Shown here in pieces: positions 17,424-25,352 of a stretch of DNA of 64,000 nucleotides; position 1 is the first letter of the stretch, and each line of letters begins with the position of its first letter. The position numbers and the translations under genes are program-made. The notes under the pieces are model-generated. The model made no database searches. It saw only the letters and a program-made list of their open reading frames with translations, and was not told where the DNA came from. Origin of the DNA: Anaerolineaceae bacterium (GTDB taxonomy: Bacteria > Chloroflexota > Anaerolineae > Anaerolineales > Anaerolineaceae); NCBI GenBank assembly GCA_002702705.1, contig PABH01000007.1, positions 62,001 to 126,000 on the forward strand, read 5' to 3'.

Positions 17424-18728
17424 TTATTGAAGTAAACGGGTATCAAAAGCAGGTTCTGAGGGAACCACCTCTGCGATCCGGTCATCAAATTTTTCAATTG
17501 TGTATTTTTCTTTTTCAGCGGCTAACCAATCTGCAAAAACTTGGGATTGTAACTGCTGTAACCGGTTATTATCAATGGGGCGAACTTCTTTGCCAACCAT
17601 TTGAATGATATGCCATCCGAATGAACTCTGAACCGGATTGCTGATTTCCCCAACTTCTAGGGCAAAAGCAGCTTCTTCAAAAGCAGGATCCATAACGCCT
17701 TTTCCAAACCATCCCAAATCGCCACCGCGATCTTTGTTGGAATCGTCTGTGGAAACTTCTGCTGCAATCACATCCCAATCCTCGCCTGCTTCGAGACGAC
17801 TCTTTACAGCAAGTGCTTCTTCTAACGAACCTACCAAAATATGGCGGGCCCAAACTTGTTCTTCTTCTGTTGGAACATCAGCCGTAATTTTGTCGAAAAC
17901 TTTTTCATAAATCAATTGATTTCTTAAGCCATCGATTAAATCCTCACGGGAAACACCAATTTCCTTATACGTTTCTAACGAAGTGTTGAAATTTTCCTCA
18001 AATGCTTCTTGGGTATATGGGGTAGCCGTTGGGAAAGGGGTGGGTTCTTCAGTTGGTTCGGCATCCACAACTTCCGTCGGTTCAACTTCGGTTGCTGGCG
18101 TTGTTTCAACTACTTCTGTTTCATCAGCGCTAACCGGTTCGGTTGGTTCTGCGGTTGGGGTAGCGGTAATGATTAGATACTGTTCCGCACTCATTGTTGA
18201 TGTAGCGTATGGCGTTGGTGTGTTTTCTGGCGTTGGTGTGCCGTTTGGATAATATCCAAATTGGTTTTGTAACTCTTCTTGTACGGCTTCTTCAGAAACG
18301 GTGATGCCATTTTCTTTGGCGTAATTGTTAATCACAATTTCATCAATCATGAAATCCAACACTCCATTACCGAACTGAACAGGGTTACTTAATTCGGTTT
18401 GGATACTTTGAATATATTGGCTAAAATCCGCACCTAAAGATTGACCAAATTGGTAATACTGCATCGCTAATGAATTCCGGTTCATTCGCTGCAGTTTTAC
18501 ACGTTTGACAAAATCTTCGGTACGAATGGTTTGGTCATTAACTTTTGCAACCGGGCGATTATCTTTAAATACGGTTTGATCCAAAACTCCCATGATTAAC
18601 ACTATCAAAATGAGCCCAAATACAATCGAAGCGATGATCAACATTCTTCGGCGTTCTCGTTGTTCGCGCAGCGACCGGGCAAGGTGTTTTTTTGTGGGTG
18701 TTTTTGGTTCCTGAGATTTTGTTGACAT
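17424..18728 (-). CDS. Membrane-anchored parvulin-type peptidyl-prolyl isomerase (PpiC/SurA-like)
   Basis: Foldase for exported proteins. The cytoplasmic N-terminus is basic and one membrane anchor is at about residues 30-48. A SurA-like helical domain follows (about 55-165). A long Thr/Pro/Glu-rich linker spans about 165-250 (TPTPENTPTPYATS and similar). The parvulin domain is at about 300-400, with ARHILVGSLEEAL, GGDLGWFGKGVM and SSFGWHIIQMV. I moved the start to ATG 18728, where GAGG lies upstream; the longer frame to 18791 lacks such a site. The linker is unusually repetitive and may be a glycosylated spacer. The gene follows the rpsF-ssb-rpsR operon but is separated from it by a terminator. 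Confidence 0.9.
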   Translation of the reverse strand: MSTKSQEPKTPTKKHLARSLREQRERRRMLIIASIVFGLILIVLIMGVLDQTVFKDNRPVAKVNDQTIRTEDFVKRVKLQRMNRNSLAMQYYQFGQSLGADFSQYIQSIQTELSNPVQFGNGVLDFMIDEIVINNYAKENGITVSEEAVQEELQNQFGYYPNGTPTPENTPTPYATSTMSAEQYLIITATPTAEPTEPVSADETEVVETTPATEVEPTEVVDAEPTEEPTPFPTATPYTQEAFEENFNTSLETYKEIGVSREDLIDGLRNQLIYEKVFDKITADVPTEEEQVWARHILVGSLEEALAVKSRLEAGEDWDVIAAEVSTDDSNKDRGGDLGWFGKGVMDPAFEEAAFALEVGEISNPVQSSFGWHIIQMVGKEVRPIDNNRLQQLQSQVFADWLAAEKEKYTIEKFDDRIAEVVPSEPAFDTRLLQ

Positions 18729-18755
18729 TCGGGAGACCTCACTATTGAAATAAAT

Positions 18756-18787
18756 AAAAAGGCATGGGCGCGTTAACACACCATGCC
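18756..18787 (-). terminator. Terminator of the rpsF-ssb-rpsR operon
   Basis: On the minus strand GGCATGG (18781-18787) pairs with CCATGCC (18761-18767), followed by TTTTTATTT. It separates rpsR from the parvulin gene. Confidence 0.8.
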
Positions 18788-18815
18788 CCAAATAACCATT
18801 TTCTTGTCTTAAGAA

Positions 18816-19079
18816 TTAATCGTCAGCAGATGCGACGAATGGTAACAACGCAACGTGTCGGGACCGCTTAATGGTGCGGGCTAATTCACGTTGGTGTTTT
18901 GCGCAGGTTCCGGTTTGGCGGCGAGGACGGATTTTTCCATCTTCCATGATGTAGCGGCGGAGCAAATCGGTGTTTTTGTAATCAAATTTGATTTCTTTAT
19001 CTGCACAAAACTGGCAAACCTTTGGCCGGGGGGTGTAATTACCGCGGCGGGGTCTTCTTTGTTGATCCGTGTATGCCAT
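18816..19079 (-). CDS. rpsR: 30S ribosomal protein S18
   Basis: S18 pairs with S6 on the platform of the small ribosomal subunit. The 87 residues contain the S18 core ([20 protein letters not shown], then [26 protein letters not shown]). Cysteines in VCQFC and TCAKHQ suggest the zinc-binding form. I start at ATG 19079, eight bases after AGGAG; a GTG three codons upstream is less well placed. It lies 14 nt after ssb in the usual rpsF-ssb-rpsR order. Confidence 0.96.
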   Translation of the reverse strand: MAYTDQQRRPRRGNYTPRPKVCQFCADKEIKFDYKNTDLLRRYIMEDGKIRPRRQTGTCAKHQRELARTIKRSRHVALLPFVASADD

Positions 19080-19093
19080 TTTTGACACTCCTA

Positions 19094-19480
19094 TTACAAA
19101 TTATATTGATCTTTCACATCACTAAAAGAAGCTGCTGAAGGGTTCATACGGTCGCCTAACACAAGAATCTCATTGGCAACAATTTCTACACTGGCATGTT
19201 TACAGCCGCCGCTATCTTCCCAACGCCGGGTTTGCAAACGGCCATCGATATAAACTTGTTTGCCTTTGATTAAATGTTGTTTACAAGTTTCTGCGAGGTT
19301 TCCCCATGTGACAACATTAAACCATTCGGTTTCCGTGTGTCGGTCTCCTTCCGGAGAACTCCATGTGCGGCTGCAAGCAACCGTAAAGGTGGTCACCGGA
19401 CGACCTGATGGCGTATACCGCATTTCCGGATCACGCCCAAGATGTCCAATTATCATCACCTTATTTAAACCTCTACTCAT
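19094..19480 (-). CDS. ssb: Single-stranded DNA-binding protein, lacking the usual acidic tip
   Basis: SSB protects single-stranded DNA in replication and repair. Residues 1-110 form the OB fold ([59 protein letters not shown]). Length is only 128, and the disordered tail is very short, ending [11 protein letters not shown]. The conserved DDDIPF-like tip that recruits partner proteins is absent. Gene order between rpsF and rpsR is the classical one. Either a second SSB exists elsewhere or partner binding works differently. Confidence 0.93.
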   Translation of the reverse strand: MSRGLNKVMIIGHLGRDPEMRYTPSGRPVTTFTVACSRTWSSPEGDRHTETEWFNVVTWGNLAETCKQHLIKGKQVYIDGRLQTRRWEDSGGCKHASVEIVANEILVLGDRMNPSAASFSDVKDQYNL

Positions 19481-19534
19481 AAATTTTCTCCTATGTTAGC
19501 AATCAATCCCTTCGCTTCCTTTATTATCAAACTA

Positions 19535-19819
19535 TTACGCTTCGATTGTAACCATATGACGAATCACGGTTTCCAAGAAACGTAATCTGCGTTCCAATTC
19601 TGTCGCAAATGCCGGGGGCATTGTAAATTTATATAAAATATAAATGCCTTCGCGTTGTTTGTTGATCTCATAAGCAAGTCGACGTTTTCCCCAGTTATCG
19701 GTCTTTTCGACTTTGCCACCGGCTTCGCTGATCCAACCTTCGATTTTTGTATTTACATCCGTTACGGCTGCTTCTTCCAAATCTGGTTGTGTCACAACGA
19801 GCACTTCATAATTACGCAT
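19535..19819 (-). CDS. rpsF: 30S ribosomal protein S6
   Basis: S6 binds S18 and the central domain of 16S rRNA. The 94 residues show the family pattern: MRNYEVLVVTQPDL at the start, WGKRRLAYEINKQREGIYIL in the middle, and LERRLRFLETVIRHMVT near the end. The AAAGGAGG ribosome-binding site is very strong. It heads the rpsF-ssb-rpsR operon and has a structured leader upstream. Confidence 0.96.
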   Translation of the reverse strand: MRNYEVLVVTQPDLEEAAVTDVNTKIEGWISEAGGKVEKTDNWGKRRLAYEINKQREGIYILYKFTMPPAFATELERRLRFLETVIRHMVTIEA

Positions 19820-19842
19820 GAGTATTTCCTCCTTTCCATGGG

Positions 19843-19888
19843 GTTGCTCTTGGGTTCATGCTTTTACCAAAAGCGGAAAGGCAGCAAC
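19843..19888 (-). promoter_or_regulatory. Structured leader of rpsF (candidate S6:S18 autoregulatory RNA)
   Basis: On the minus strand an outer stem pairs GTTGCT with AGCAAC (19883-19888 with 19843-19848). An inner stem pairs GCTTTT with AAAAGC (19869-19874 with 19860-19865). A CCG triplet sits at the 5' side of the inner stem. In many bacteria the S6:S18 complex binds a leader hairpin with a conserved CCG that mimics its rRNA site. The match here is judged by eye and needs a covariance-model test. Confidence 0.45.
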
Positions 19889-19967
19889 AATTGGTTTGTT
19901 ACATACCTATTTCAGAAAAGTTTATCATAAAATCTCTGATTCAGGGAGGATGAGAATAATTTGAACA

Positions 19968-22283
19968 TTAAATTTGAAAAATTTCTTCTTTAAGTTTATT
20001 ACCGTCCATGGTCAAGTACCAGTTTTGAAAAGCACGAGTTTCCTTATATAAGAAATTTAATTGTTCTAAAAAGTAAATTTCTAAATCTGGTTTTTTGATT
20101 CCACCACTTTTGACGAGGATGTCTGTATCCGGATGTTGGACCAGGGTTATTTTTCCGGCAGCATCCAGATATTCCAGTATGGTTTTGATGGTTTTGTTTC
20201 GTTGTCCCATCGCAGCGGCCATTTTATCGGTTTGAATCAATCCTTGTTTGTTGTTGATAGCATATTTTAACATCCGGCTAAAAGCATTCATTAATTCATT
20301 GAGGGTGAGTGGTTTGTATTGGGGAGGATATAAGACGACTTGCTGAGGATGAGAAGTTTGAATTACTTTTTGAATTTCTTTTAAACCCGGGGGTAAAAAG
20401 GCAATAATTAAACTTTTGGTTGGTCCTATGGTTAATCTCGTAAACGAGTGAAAATTATGTTTTTGAACCCCCTCATACCAAATGATGGCATCAGGAAATT
20501 CTTTGTTGGGCAAGGGAATCGGTGTTTTTATTTTTCGAAAATCGTGAATGGTTAAGCTTTCCAAATCACGTTTATTTTTTTGTATTGTTTTTGGCGAAGG
20601 TCGAAAGTTTAATAATTCGATCTGTATCCGTTCTTGTCCTTTATAGATGGATTTACTTAAAGTATAAAGAATATCTATTTCTTCATTTGGCAAAGCCTCT
20701 GCATCCCCACGCCACCACAAAACTTCAATTGTTTCTCCGCTTTGGTTCGTTAAATTGAGACGAACGTGCTGTTGTGTTTTTCCGACTTTTGATACTTTTT
20801 GGATTTTTACAGCCTCACTGAAAAAAACAAAAGGAGGGTTGCCTGCGCCAAATGGTTGTAATAGTAAAAACTGATCTATAAATTGCTGTGTGATTTGTTT
20901 AAATTCCAATTCACAATCATATAAATAACCATCTTTAATAATTTCCGTGCCGATTTGCTTTTGTATACTTTTATGAAGTCCGGAACGAAATTTATCCAGG
21001 TTGGTAGAGGGCATGGATAAACCGGCAGCCATTGTGTGACCGCCAAAATGGTCTAATAGGAGGTGCTGTTCGCGAATGGCATCAATGATATTTACCGATT
21101 CGATTGATCGAGCAGAACCCCGCAGACCATTTTTTTCATCGCCAGTTAATAGAACAACCGGTTTTTGAACTTGCTCAACGATACGGTTAGCGACGATTCC
21201 AAGGATACCCGGATGCCAATAATTTTGATGAACCACTATACCGGAAAATTTCTGTAAGGAAGGGTTTCGAATTAATTGATCCAGGACAGCATCGGTGATT
21301 TGATCCGTTAGCAATTTCCGTTTTTCATTAAGGTTGTTTAAACGGGTTGAAAAGGTGTTAACAAACTGCTGATTATTTGTGGTTAAGAATTCGACAATGG
21401 GGTTTGCGTCATCCAACCTGCCTAATGAATTTAACATTGGCGCAAGAATAAATGAAATGTGGAATTCGTAAATTTCAGACGGATTAATTTCTTTTATTTT
21501 AAATAATTCTCGTAAACCTAGCCTTTTCGTATTTTTTAATCGTTGAAGACCTTTTTGTACCAACCAACGATTATCTCCTTGTAATAATGCTACATCTGCC
21601 ACTGTACCTAAGGCTACCAGGTCTAAAAATTGTTCACAATTTTCTAACTGCCCTGCGAGATGATACACGGCTTCGATTAACTTATAGGCCGTTCCTACGC
21701 CAGCCAATGGGTTAAGGGGGTGTTTCTTCTCTAATCTCTGGGGGTTAACGATTGCATATGCAGATGGCAGGGTTTCAGGTAAGCTGTGGTGATCGGTAAT
21801 AATGGTATCTACGCCTTGCTGCATGGCATAGTTGATAGATTCATGTTCACTTACCCCTGTATCACAAGTGACTAATATGTCGATTTTTTGTTTAAGGAAA
21901 TCCTTTAAGTAAGGTAAACGAATCCCGTGTGATTCGGTGTCTCGGTTAGGAATATGATAAATTACTTCTGCATCAATTTTTTGTAATGCCTCTACCAGTA
22001 ACGTGGTTGAAGTTTGCCCATCAACATCAAAATCTCCCCAAATTCCTATTTTTTCTTTTTTTTGAACTGCTTGCCAAATACGGTTTGCTGCTTTCTCCAT
22101 GTCTGGTAAGGCTTGGGGGGAACTGGGTTGATAGGAATCCGGATTTAGAAAGGCTTCTGCATCAGCTAATGTATGGAAATCAAATTCAGCTAATCTGATT
22201 TGTACGAGTGGATTAGGAAAATGTTGTTTAAAAATATTTGGAATAATTGGTGCGGTTCTTTTTACCCAGTTTTGGCGCAGCAT
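19968..22283 (-). CDS. recJ: Single-stranded-DNA-specific exonuclease RecJ
   Basis: RecJ degrades single-stranded DNA 5' to 3' in recombination and repair. The DHH core is present: GIWGDFDVDGQTST near residues 79-92, TCDTGVSEHE and IITDHHSLPE with the DHH motif, then ALGTVADVALL. The DHHA1 part has GLRGSARSI and FGGHTMAAGLSM, followed by the OB-like domain (LQPFGAGNPPFVF). Length 771 includes about 200 extra C-terminal residues with a winged-helix-like segment (KAAAMGQRN-type). It starts 5 nt after the nuclease gene and is the last gene of the four-gene repair operon. Confidence 0.95.
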   Translation of the reverse strand: MLRQNWVKRTAPIIPNIFKQHFPNPLVQIRLAEFDFHTLADAEAFLNPDSYQPSSPQALPDMEKAANRIWQAVQKKEKIGIWGDFDVDGQTSTTLLVEALQKIDAEVIYHIPNRDTESHGIRLPYLKDFLKQKIDILVTCDTGVSEHESINYAMQQGVDTIITDHHSLPETLPSAYAIVNPQRLEKKHPLNPLAGVGTAYKLIEAVYHLAGQLENCEQFLDLVALGTVADVALLQGDNRWLVQKGLQRLKNTKRLGLRELFKIKEINPSEIYEFHISFILAPMLNSLGRLDDANPIVEFLTTNNQQFVNTFSTRLNNLNEKRKLLTDQITDAVLDQLIRNPSLQKFSGIVVHQNYWHPGILGIVANRIVEQVQKPVVLLTGDEKNGLRGSARSIESVNIIDAIREQHLLLDHFGGHTMAAGLSMPSTNLDKFRSGLHKSIQKQIGTEIIKDGYLYDCELEFKQITQQFIDQFLLLQPFGAGNPPFVFFSEAVKIQKVSKVGKTQQHVRLNLTNQSGETIEVLWWRGDAEALPNEEIDILYTLSKSIYKGQERIQIELLNFRPSPKTIQKNKRDLESLTIHDFRKIKTPIPLPNKEFPDAIIWYEGVQKHNFHSFTRLTIGPTKSLIIAFLPPGLKEIQKVIQTSHPQQVVLYPPQYKPLTLNELMNAFSRMLKYAINNKQGLIQTDKMAAAMGQRNKTIKTILEYLDAAGKITLVQHPDTDILVKSGGIKKPDLEIYFLEQLNFLYKETRAFQNWYLTMDGNKLKEEIFQI

Positions 22284-22288
22284 GGATT

Positions 22289-23113
22289 TTAAAACTCCAG
22301 TTCGGTCAATTCATTCAGGTCAAAATCCAATAAATCTTCATTTTCAGGAAGTTCATCAAAAGATGAAATCTCTCCGGCTTGAATCCCTCGAGCGCATAAG
22401 GAGCGGTAATTACAGAATTTGCAGCGATTTTGATCTTCAGTTTTTACAAAGAAGTTTTCTCCAGTATTTTGAATTGTTTCAATTAATTGATTGAAAAAAG
22501 ATTGATCAGACAAAAAGAGAGTTTCGTCATAAGGAAAAACCATTGTGGATGTTGGATCGTTTACAAACCAATATTCCATCCTGATTTTATTCGGGGAAAA
22601 ATTAATCTCCTTAAAAAAACGAGCATAATTTAATGCCGTCATTAAACGATACAATTTGGTTTGAATTTTTTGATTTAATGTGTTTCTGGATGGCTTTTTT
22701 TTATTGGTTTTCCAATCGTAAATGGTAATATTTCCATCTTGATCCGTTGTGATTAAATCAATAACTCCATAAAAACGAGAATTACCAATTTGGGCGGAAA
22801 TTTGAAATTCAGGATAAACGTTATCAAAGTGAATCGTTTTTGAAAATAATTCAAATGATCGCCACCAATTCAATAAAACAGGATCTGTGGTTTGTTTACT
22901 GATAATTTCTGGAGATAATCCATTAAAATATTGTTGGATGAATAAATGAAATTGGTTTCCTAACCGTTGATGGTGTTCAATTTCACGGATAGGTTCACTG
23001 CGTATGGCGGGCCAATCTTGTTTTAAAAGATATTTCAATTCAAACCTGCGTGGACAATCAATATAATCTTGTAGTTTGTTTTGGCTATAGTAAAAATTTT
23101 CAGGCTGGTTCAT
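22289..23113 (-). CDS. PD-(D/E)XK nuclease with AddB-type iron-sulfur cysteines
   Basis: A stand-alone nuclease domain like the C-terminal domain of AddB/Cas4. Visible motifs are His56 (GNQFHLFIQ), Asp119 (YGVIDLI), Asp133-Trp-Lys135 (IYDWKT) and QxxxY (Gln151-Tyr155). Four cysteines suit a [4Fe-4S] cluster: Cys20 (DYIDCPRRF) and Cys231, Cys234, Cys240 (CKFCNYRSLC). Length is 274, so there is no helicase part. It overlaps the upstream helicase gene by 14 nt and precedes recJ by 5 nt. It probably works in a complex with the two helicase-like proteins. The end of the protein is strongly acidic. Confidence 0.88.
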   Translation of the reverse strand: MNQPENFYYSQNKLQDYIDCPRRFELKYLLKQDWPAIRSEPIREIEHHQRLGNQFHLFIQQYFNGLSPEIISKQTTDPVLLNWWRSFELFSKTIHFDNVYPEFQISAQIGNSRFYGVIDLITTDQDGNITIYDWKTNKKKPSRNTLNQKIQTKLYRLMTALNYARFFKEINFSPNKIRMEYWFVNDPTSTMVFPYDETLFLSDQSFFNQLIETIQNTGENFFVKTEDQNRCKFCNYRSLCARGIQAGEISSFDELPENEDLLDFDLNELTELEF

Positions 23114-25352
23114 GGGTTTCCTCCCAGAAGGCTTGCAGCGCTTTATATGGAATCGAAGCTGAAAGCGGTATCTGCCGCTTAAAGTGTGTGTTACCGGTAT
23201 TCCAGGTCAATACCAATTCTTGTTTTGCACGGGTGATACCGACATATAATAAACGAATCCGTTCTGCAGCGTATTCATATCGCGATTGCTGGGTTGCATA
23301 CCCTTCTTCCATAAACAAACCCTCAATATCCTGATTAATTAAAGCTTTTAATTTTGCAAGAGTTTCTGCTTCCAGGTTTATAGGATTCTTGTAAAAATAT
23401 TTTTCGCTCATGAACTCGTCACCCGGAAGTGCGGATGGAAAATCATAATTATTTATCGATAAAAGATAGACTCGATCCCATTCAAGCCCTTTTGATTTGT
23501 GATAGGTAGTGATAACAACTTTTCCTTTATGAGCCTCCGGATCAAAACCATTATCCTCCTCAACAAATCCGAACATTTTTCTTCGATTTTGAGCGATTAA
23601 CTCCAATTCATCCGCAAATTGAAGTAACATCCAATCAGGATGATTATGGTTGGCTTGCTCCAACATTAATGCTAGTTTATGTGTTAACGCTAATTCGCTT
23701 TGTTTAGTAAAAATGTCCTGACCGATTGTGATAAGTAATTGATTTATGGGTAACTCGGTAGCTTTTTGCCAAAGACTTAATGTTGAGCGAAAATGAATTA
23801 AGGCTTCGATCACTTTATCAAATTCTACGATGGATTCCTGCGGCAAAGACGATAACCAATCCTGATCTGGTAAGGGATAAAGATATTGTTCCAAATATGT
23901 ACATGATCTAAGTAATTGAACAATTATTTTCCTCAATTTTTGGTTAGTTAAATTCATTTGACGATCAAAAAGATCATATAAATTAATCAGATGATTTGTA
24001 TTGGTTGGATTTCCTAAAAATTGGAGCGCAGCTGAAAGTATGGCTGCGGTTTGACGGGTGGGAAGGCTGGTCTGTAACATTTCCAGGTAAGGTAACTGAT
24101 GATGTTGAAGTTGCTCAACGATTTTTGCTCCACGTTCATTTCTTGGTACAAGCACTGCAACCGTTTTGTCCTGATTATTTGGCAGCCATTTTTTTAATGA
24201 AGAAACGATGGTGCTTATTTCCTTATCAGCACTCAACTTTTTATCATAAAAAAAGATCATGTCTGGTCTATCTATTGGGTTTGGTTGTGGATCACCTGGT
24301 GGAGTGGGTAAAATGTATGGAGGGGTTAATGCATTTCGGACGGCTTCTACCGGATGGTCTTCAATACACCAACGGATTAATTCATTTGCCAAGCTAATTA
24401 TGGATGCTGAAGATCGACCCGAGTTCGGTAAAGCTTTTTCAATTACATCTGGTTCAGCCAGGAAGGCTTTAAGAAATTCAGGGCTGGCTGTTGTAAAGGT
24501 TTCATAAATAGCTTGGTTAGGGTCGCCTACTCGTACCCAATTACCATCCGGACCGCTGATGTTACGGATAATTTCTTCTTGCAATTTGCTGCTGTCTTGA
24601 GATTCATCCTCCAGAATATATGGCCAGCGATATCGCAGACGGGCTAAGTAATCCGGGTCAATGTGAATAGCTTGTAATGCGAAACGAATCAGGTCATCAA
24701 AATCAACTGCGGATCGGTATTGTAAAGCACGCTGGTAATCCTGATAAATCGTGATACCAAAGTTGATCAGGGGATGCTGATATTTCATTTCTTGTAATCG
24801 AAGGGAAATATCGTTTGGGCTGGCTTGTAAGTCTTTTGCCTGGCGGATAAAATTAGCGGCGATGCTCGAGATGGAACGCTGCCAACCGGAATAAAAATTA
24901 GGGTCATTGCGGTTTTGGTCCGCTTCACTGCTCCATTCACGGATTAACTCAGGATTTTGTTTCATCCAACTATCCACAGCCGCGTTAAGAATCTGATTGG
25001 ATTCACGTTCATCAATAATCTGAAATTGGGTATCCAGTCCGACCAAATCCGGTCTTTCACGAACAATATCGTGAGCGACCCCATGTAATGTGCGAACGCG
25101 ATATCCGACATTAGGAAGCAAACCGAAAGATTGCATAAATGAACCAATGCGCTGAGAAAAATTGTTCACAGCAGAATTAACTAAAGTAACAATTAATACT
25201 TCCTGATCATCCTTGATATGGCTACTTGCTAATATTTTTGCCGCTAGATAGGAAAGGGTCTGTGTTTTTCCGCTGCCAGGTACAGCGGAGACCCCCATTT
25301 TGCCACCAGGATAATTGATCACTTCTTGTTGACGTGGTCGCGGTTTAAACAT
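23100..25352 (-). CDS. UvrD/Rep-type superfamily 1 DNA helicase
   Basis: An SF1A helicase of 750 residues with all motifs intact. Walker A is AVPGSGKT at 23-30, motif II is ILEDESQDSSKLQ near 243, and motif III is VRVGDPNQAIY. Motif V is VVITTYHKSKGLEWD near 615, and motif VI is LLYVGITRAKQEL near 704. There is no nuclease domain of its own; that is supplied by the next gene, which overlaps by 14 nt. Upstream it overlaps the AddB-like gene by 8 nt. It is probably the motor of an AddA-like function. General UvrD activity is an alternative. Confidence 0.9.
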   Translation of the reverse strand: MFKPRPRQQEVINYPGGKMGVSAVPGSGKTQTLSYLAAKILASSHIKDDQEVLIVTLVNSAVNNFSQRIGSFMQSFGLLPNVGYRVRTLHGVAHDIVRERPDLVGLDTQFQIIDERESNQILNAAVDSWMKQNPELIREWSSEADQNRNDPNFYSGWQRSISSIAANFIRQAKDLQASPNDISLRLQEMKYQHPLINFGITIYQDYQRALQYRSAVDFDDLIRFALQAIHIDPDYLARLRYRWPYILEDESQDSSKLQEEIIRNISGPDGNWVRVGDPNQAIYETFTTASPEFLKAFLAEPDVIEKALPNSGRSSASIISLANELIRWCIEDHPVEAVRNALTPPYILPTPPGDPQPNPIDRPDMIFFYDKKLSADKEISTIVSSLKKWLPNNQDKTVAVLVPRNERGAKIVEQLQHHQLPYLEMLQTSLPTRQTAAILSAALQFLGNPTNTNHLINLYDLFDRQMNLTNQKLRKIIVQLLRSCTYLEQYLYPLPDQDWLSSLPQESIVEFDKVIEALIHFRSTLSLWQKATELPINQLLITIGQDIFTKQSELALTHKLALMLEQANHNHPDWMLLQFADELELIAQNRRKMFGFVEEDNGFDPEAHKGKVVITTYHKSKGLEWDRVYLLSINNYDFPSALPGDEFMSEKYFYKNPINLEAETLAKLKALINQDIEGLFMEEGYATQQSRYEYAAERIRLLYVGITRAKQELVLTWNTGNTHFKRQIPLSASIPYKALQAFWEETHEPA

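Noticed and set aside
18729-18791. N-terminal extension of the parvulin gene to 18791
   Set aside because: It overlaps the rpsR terminator hairpin and has no ribosome-binding site, whereas ATG 18728 has one.
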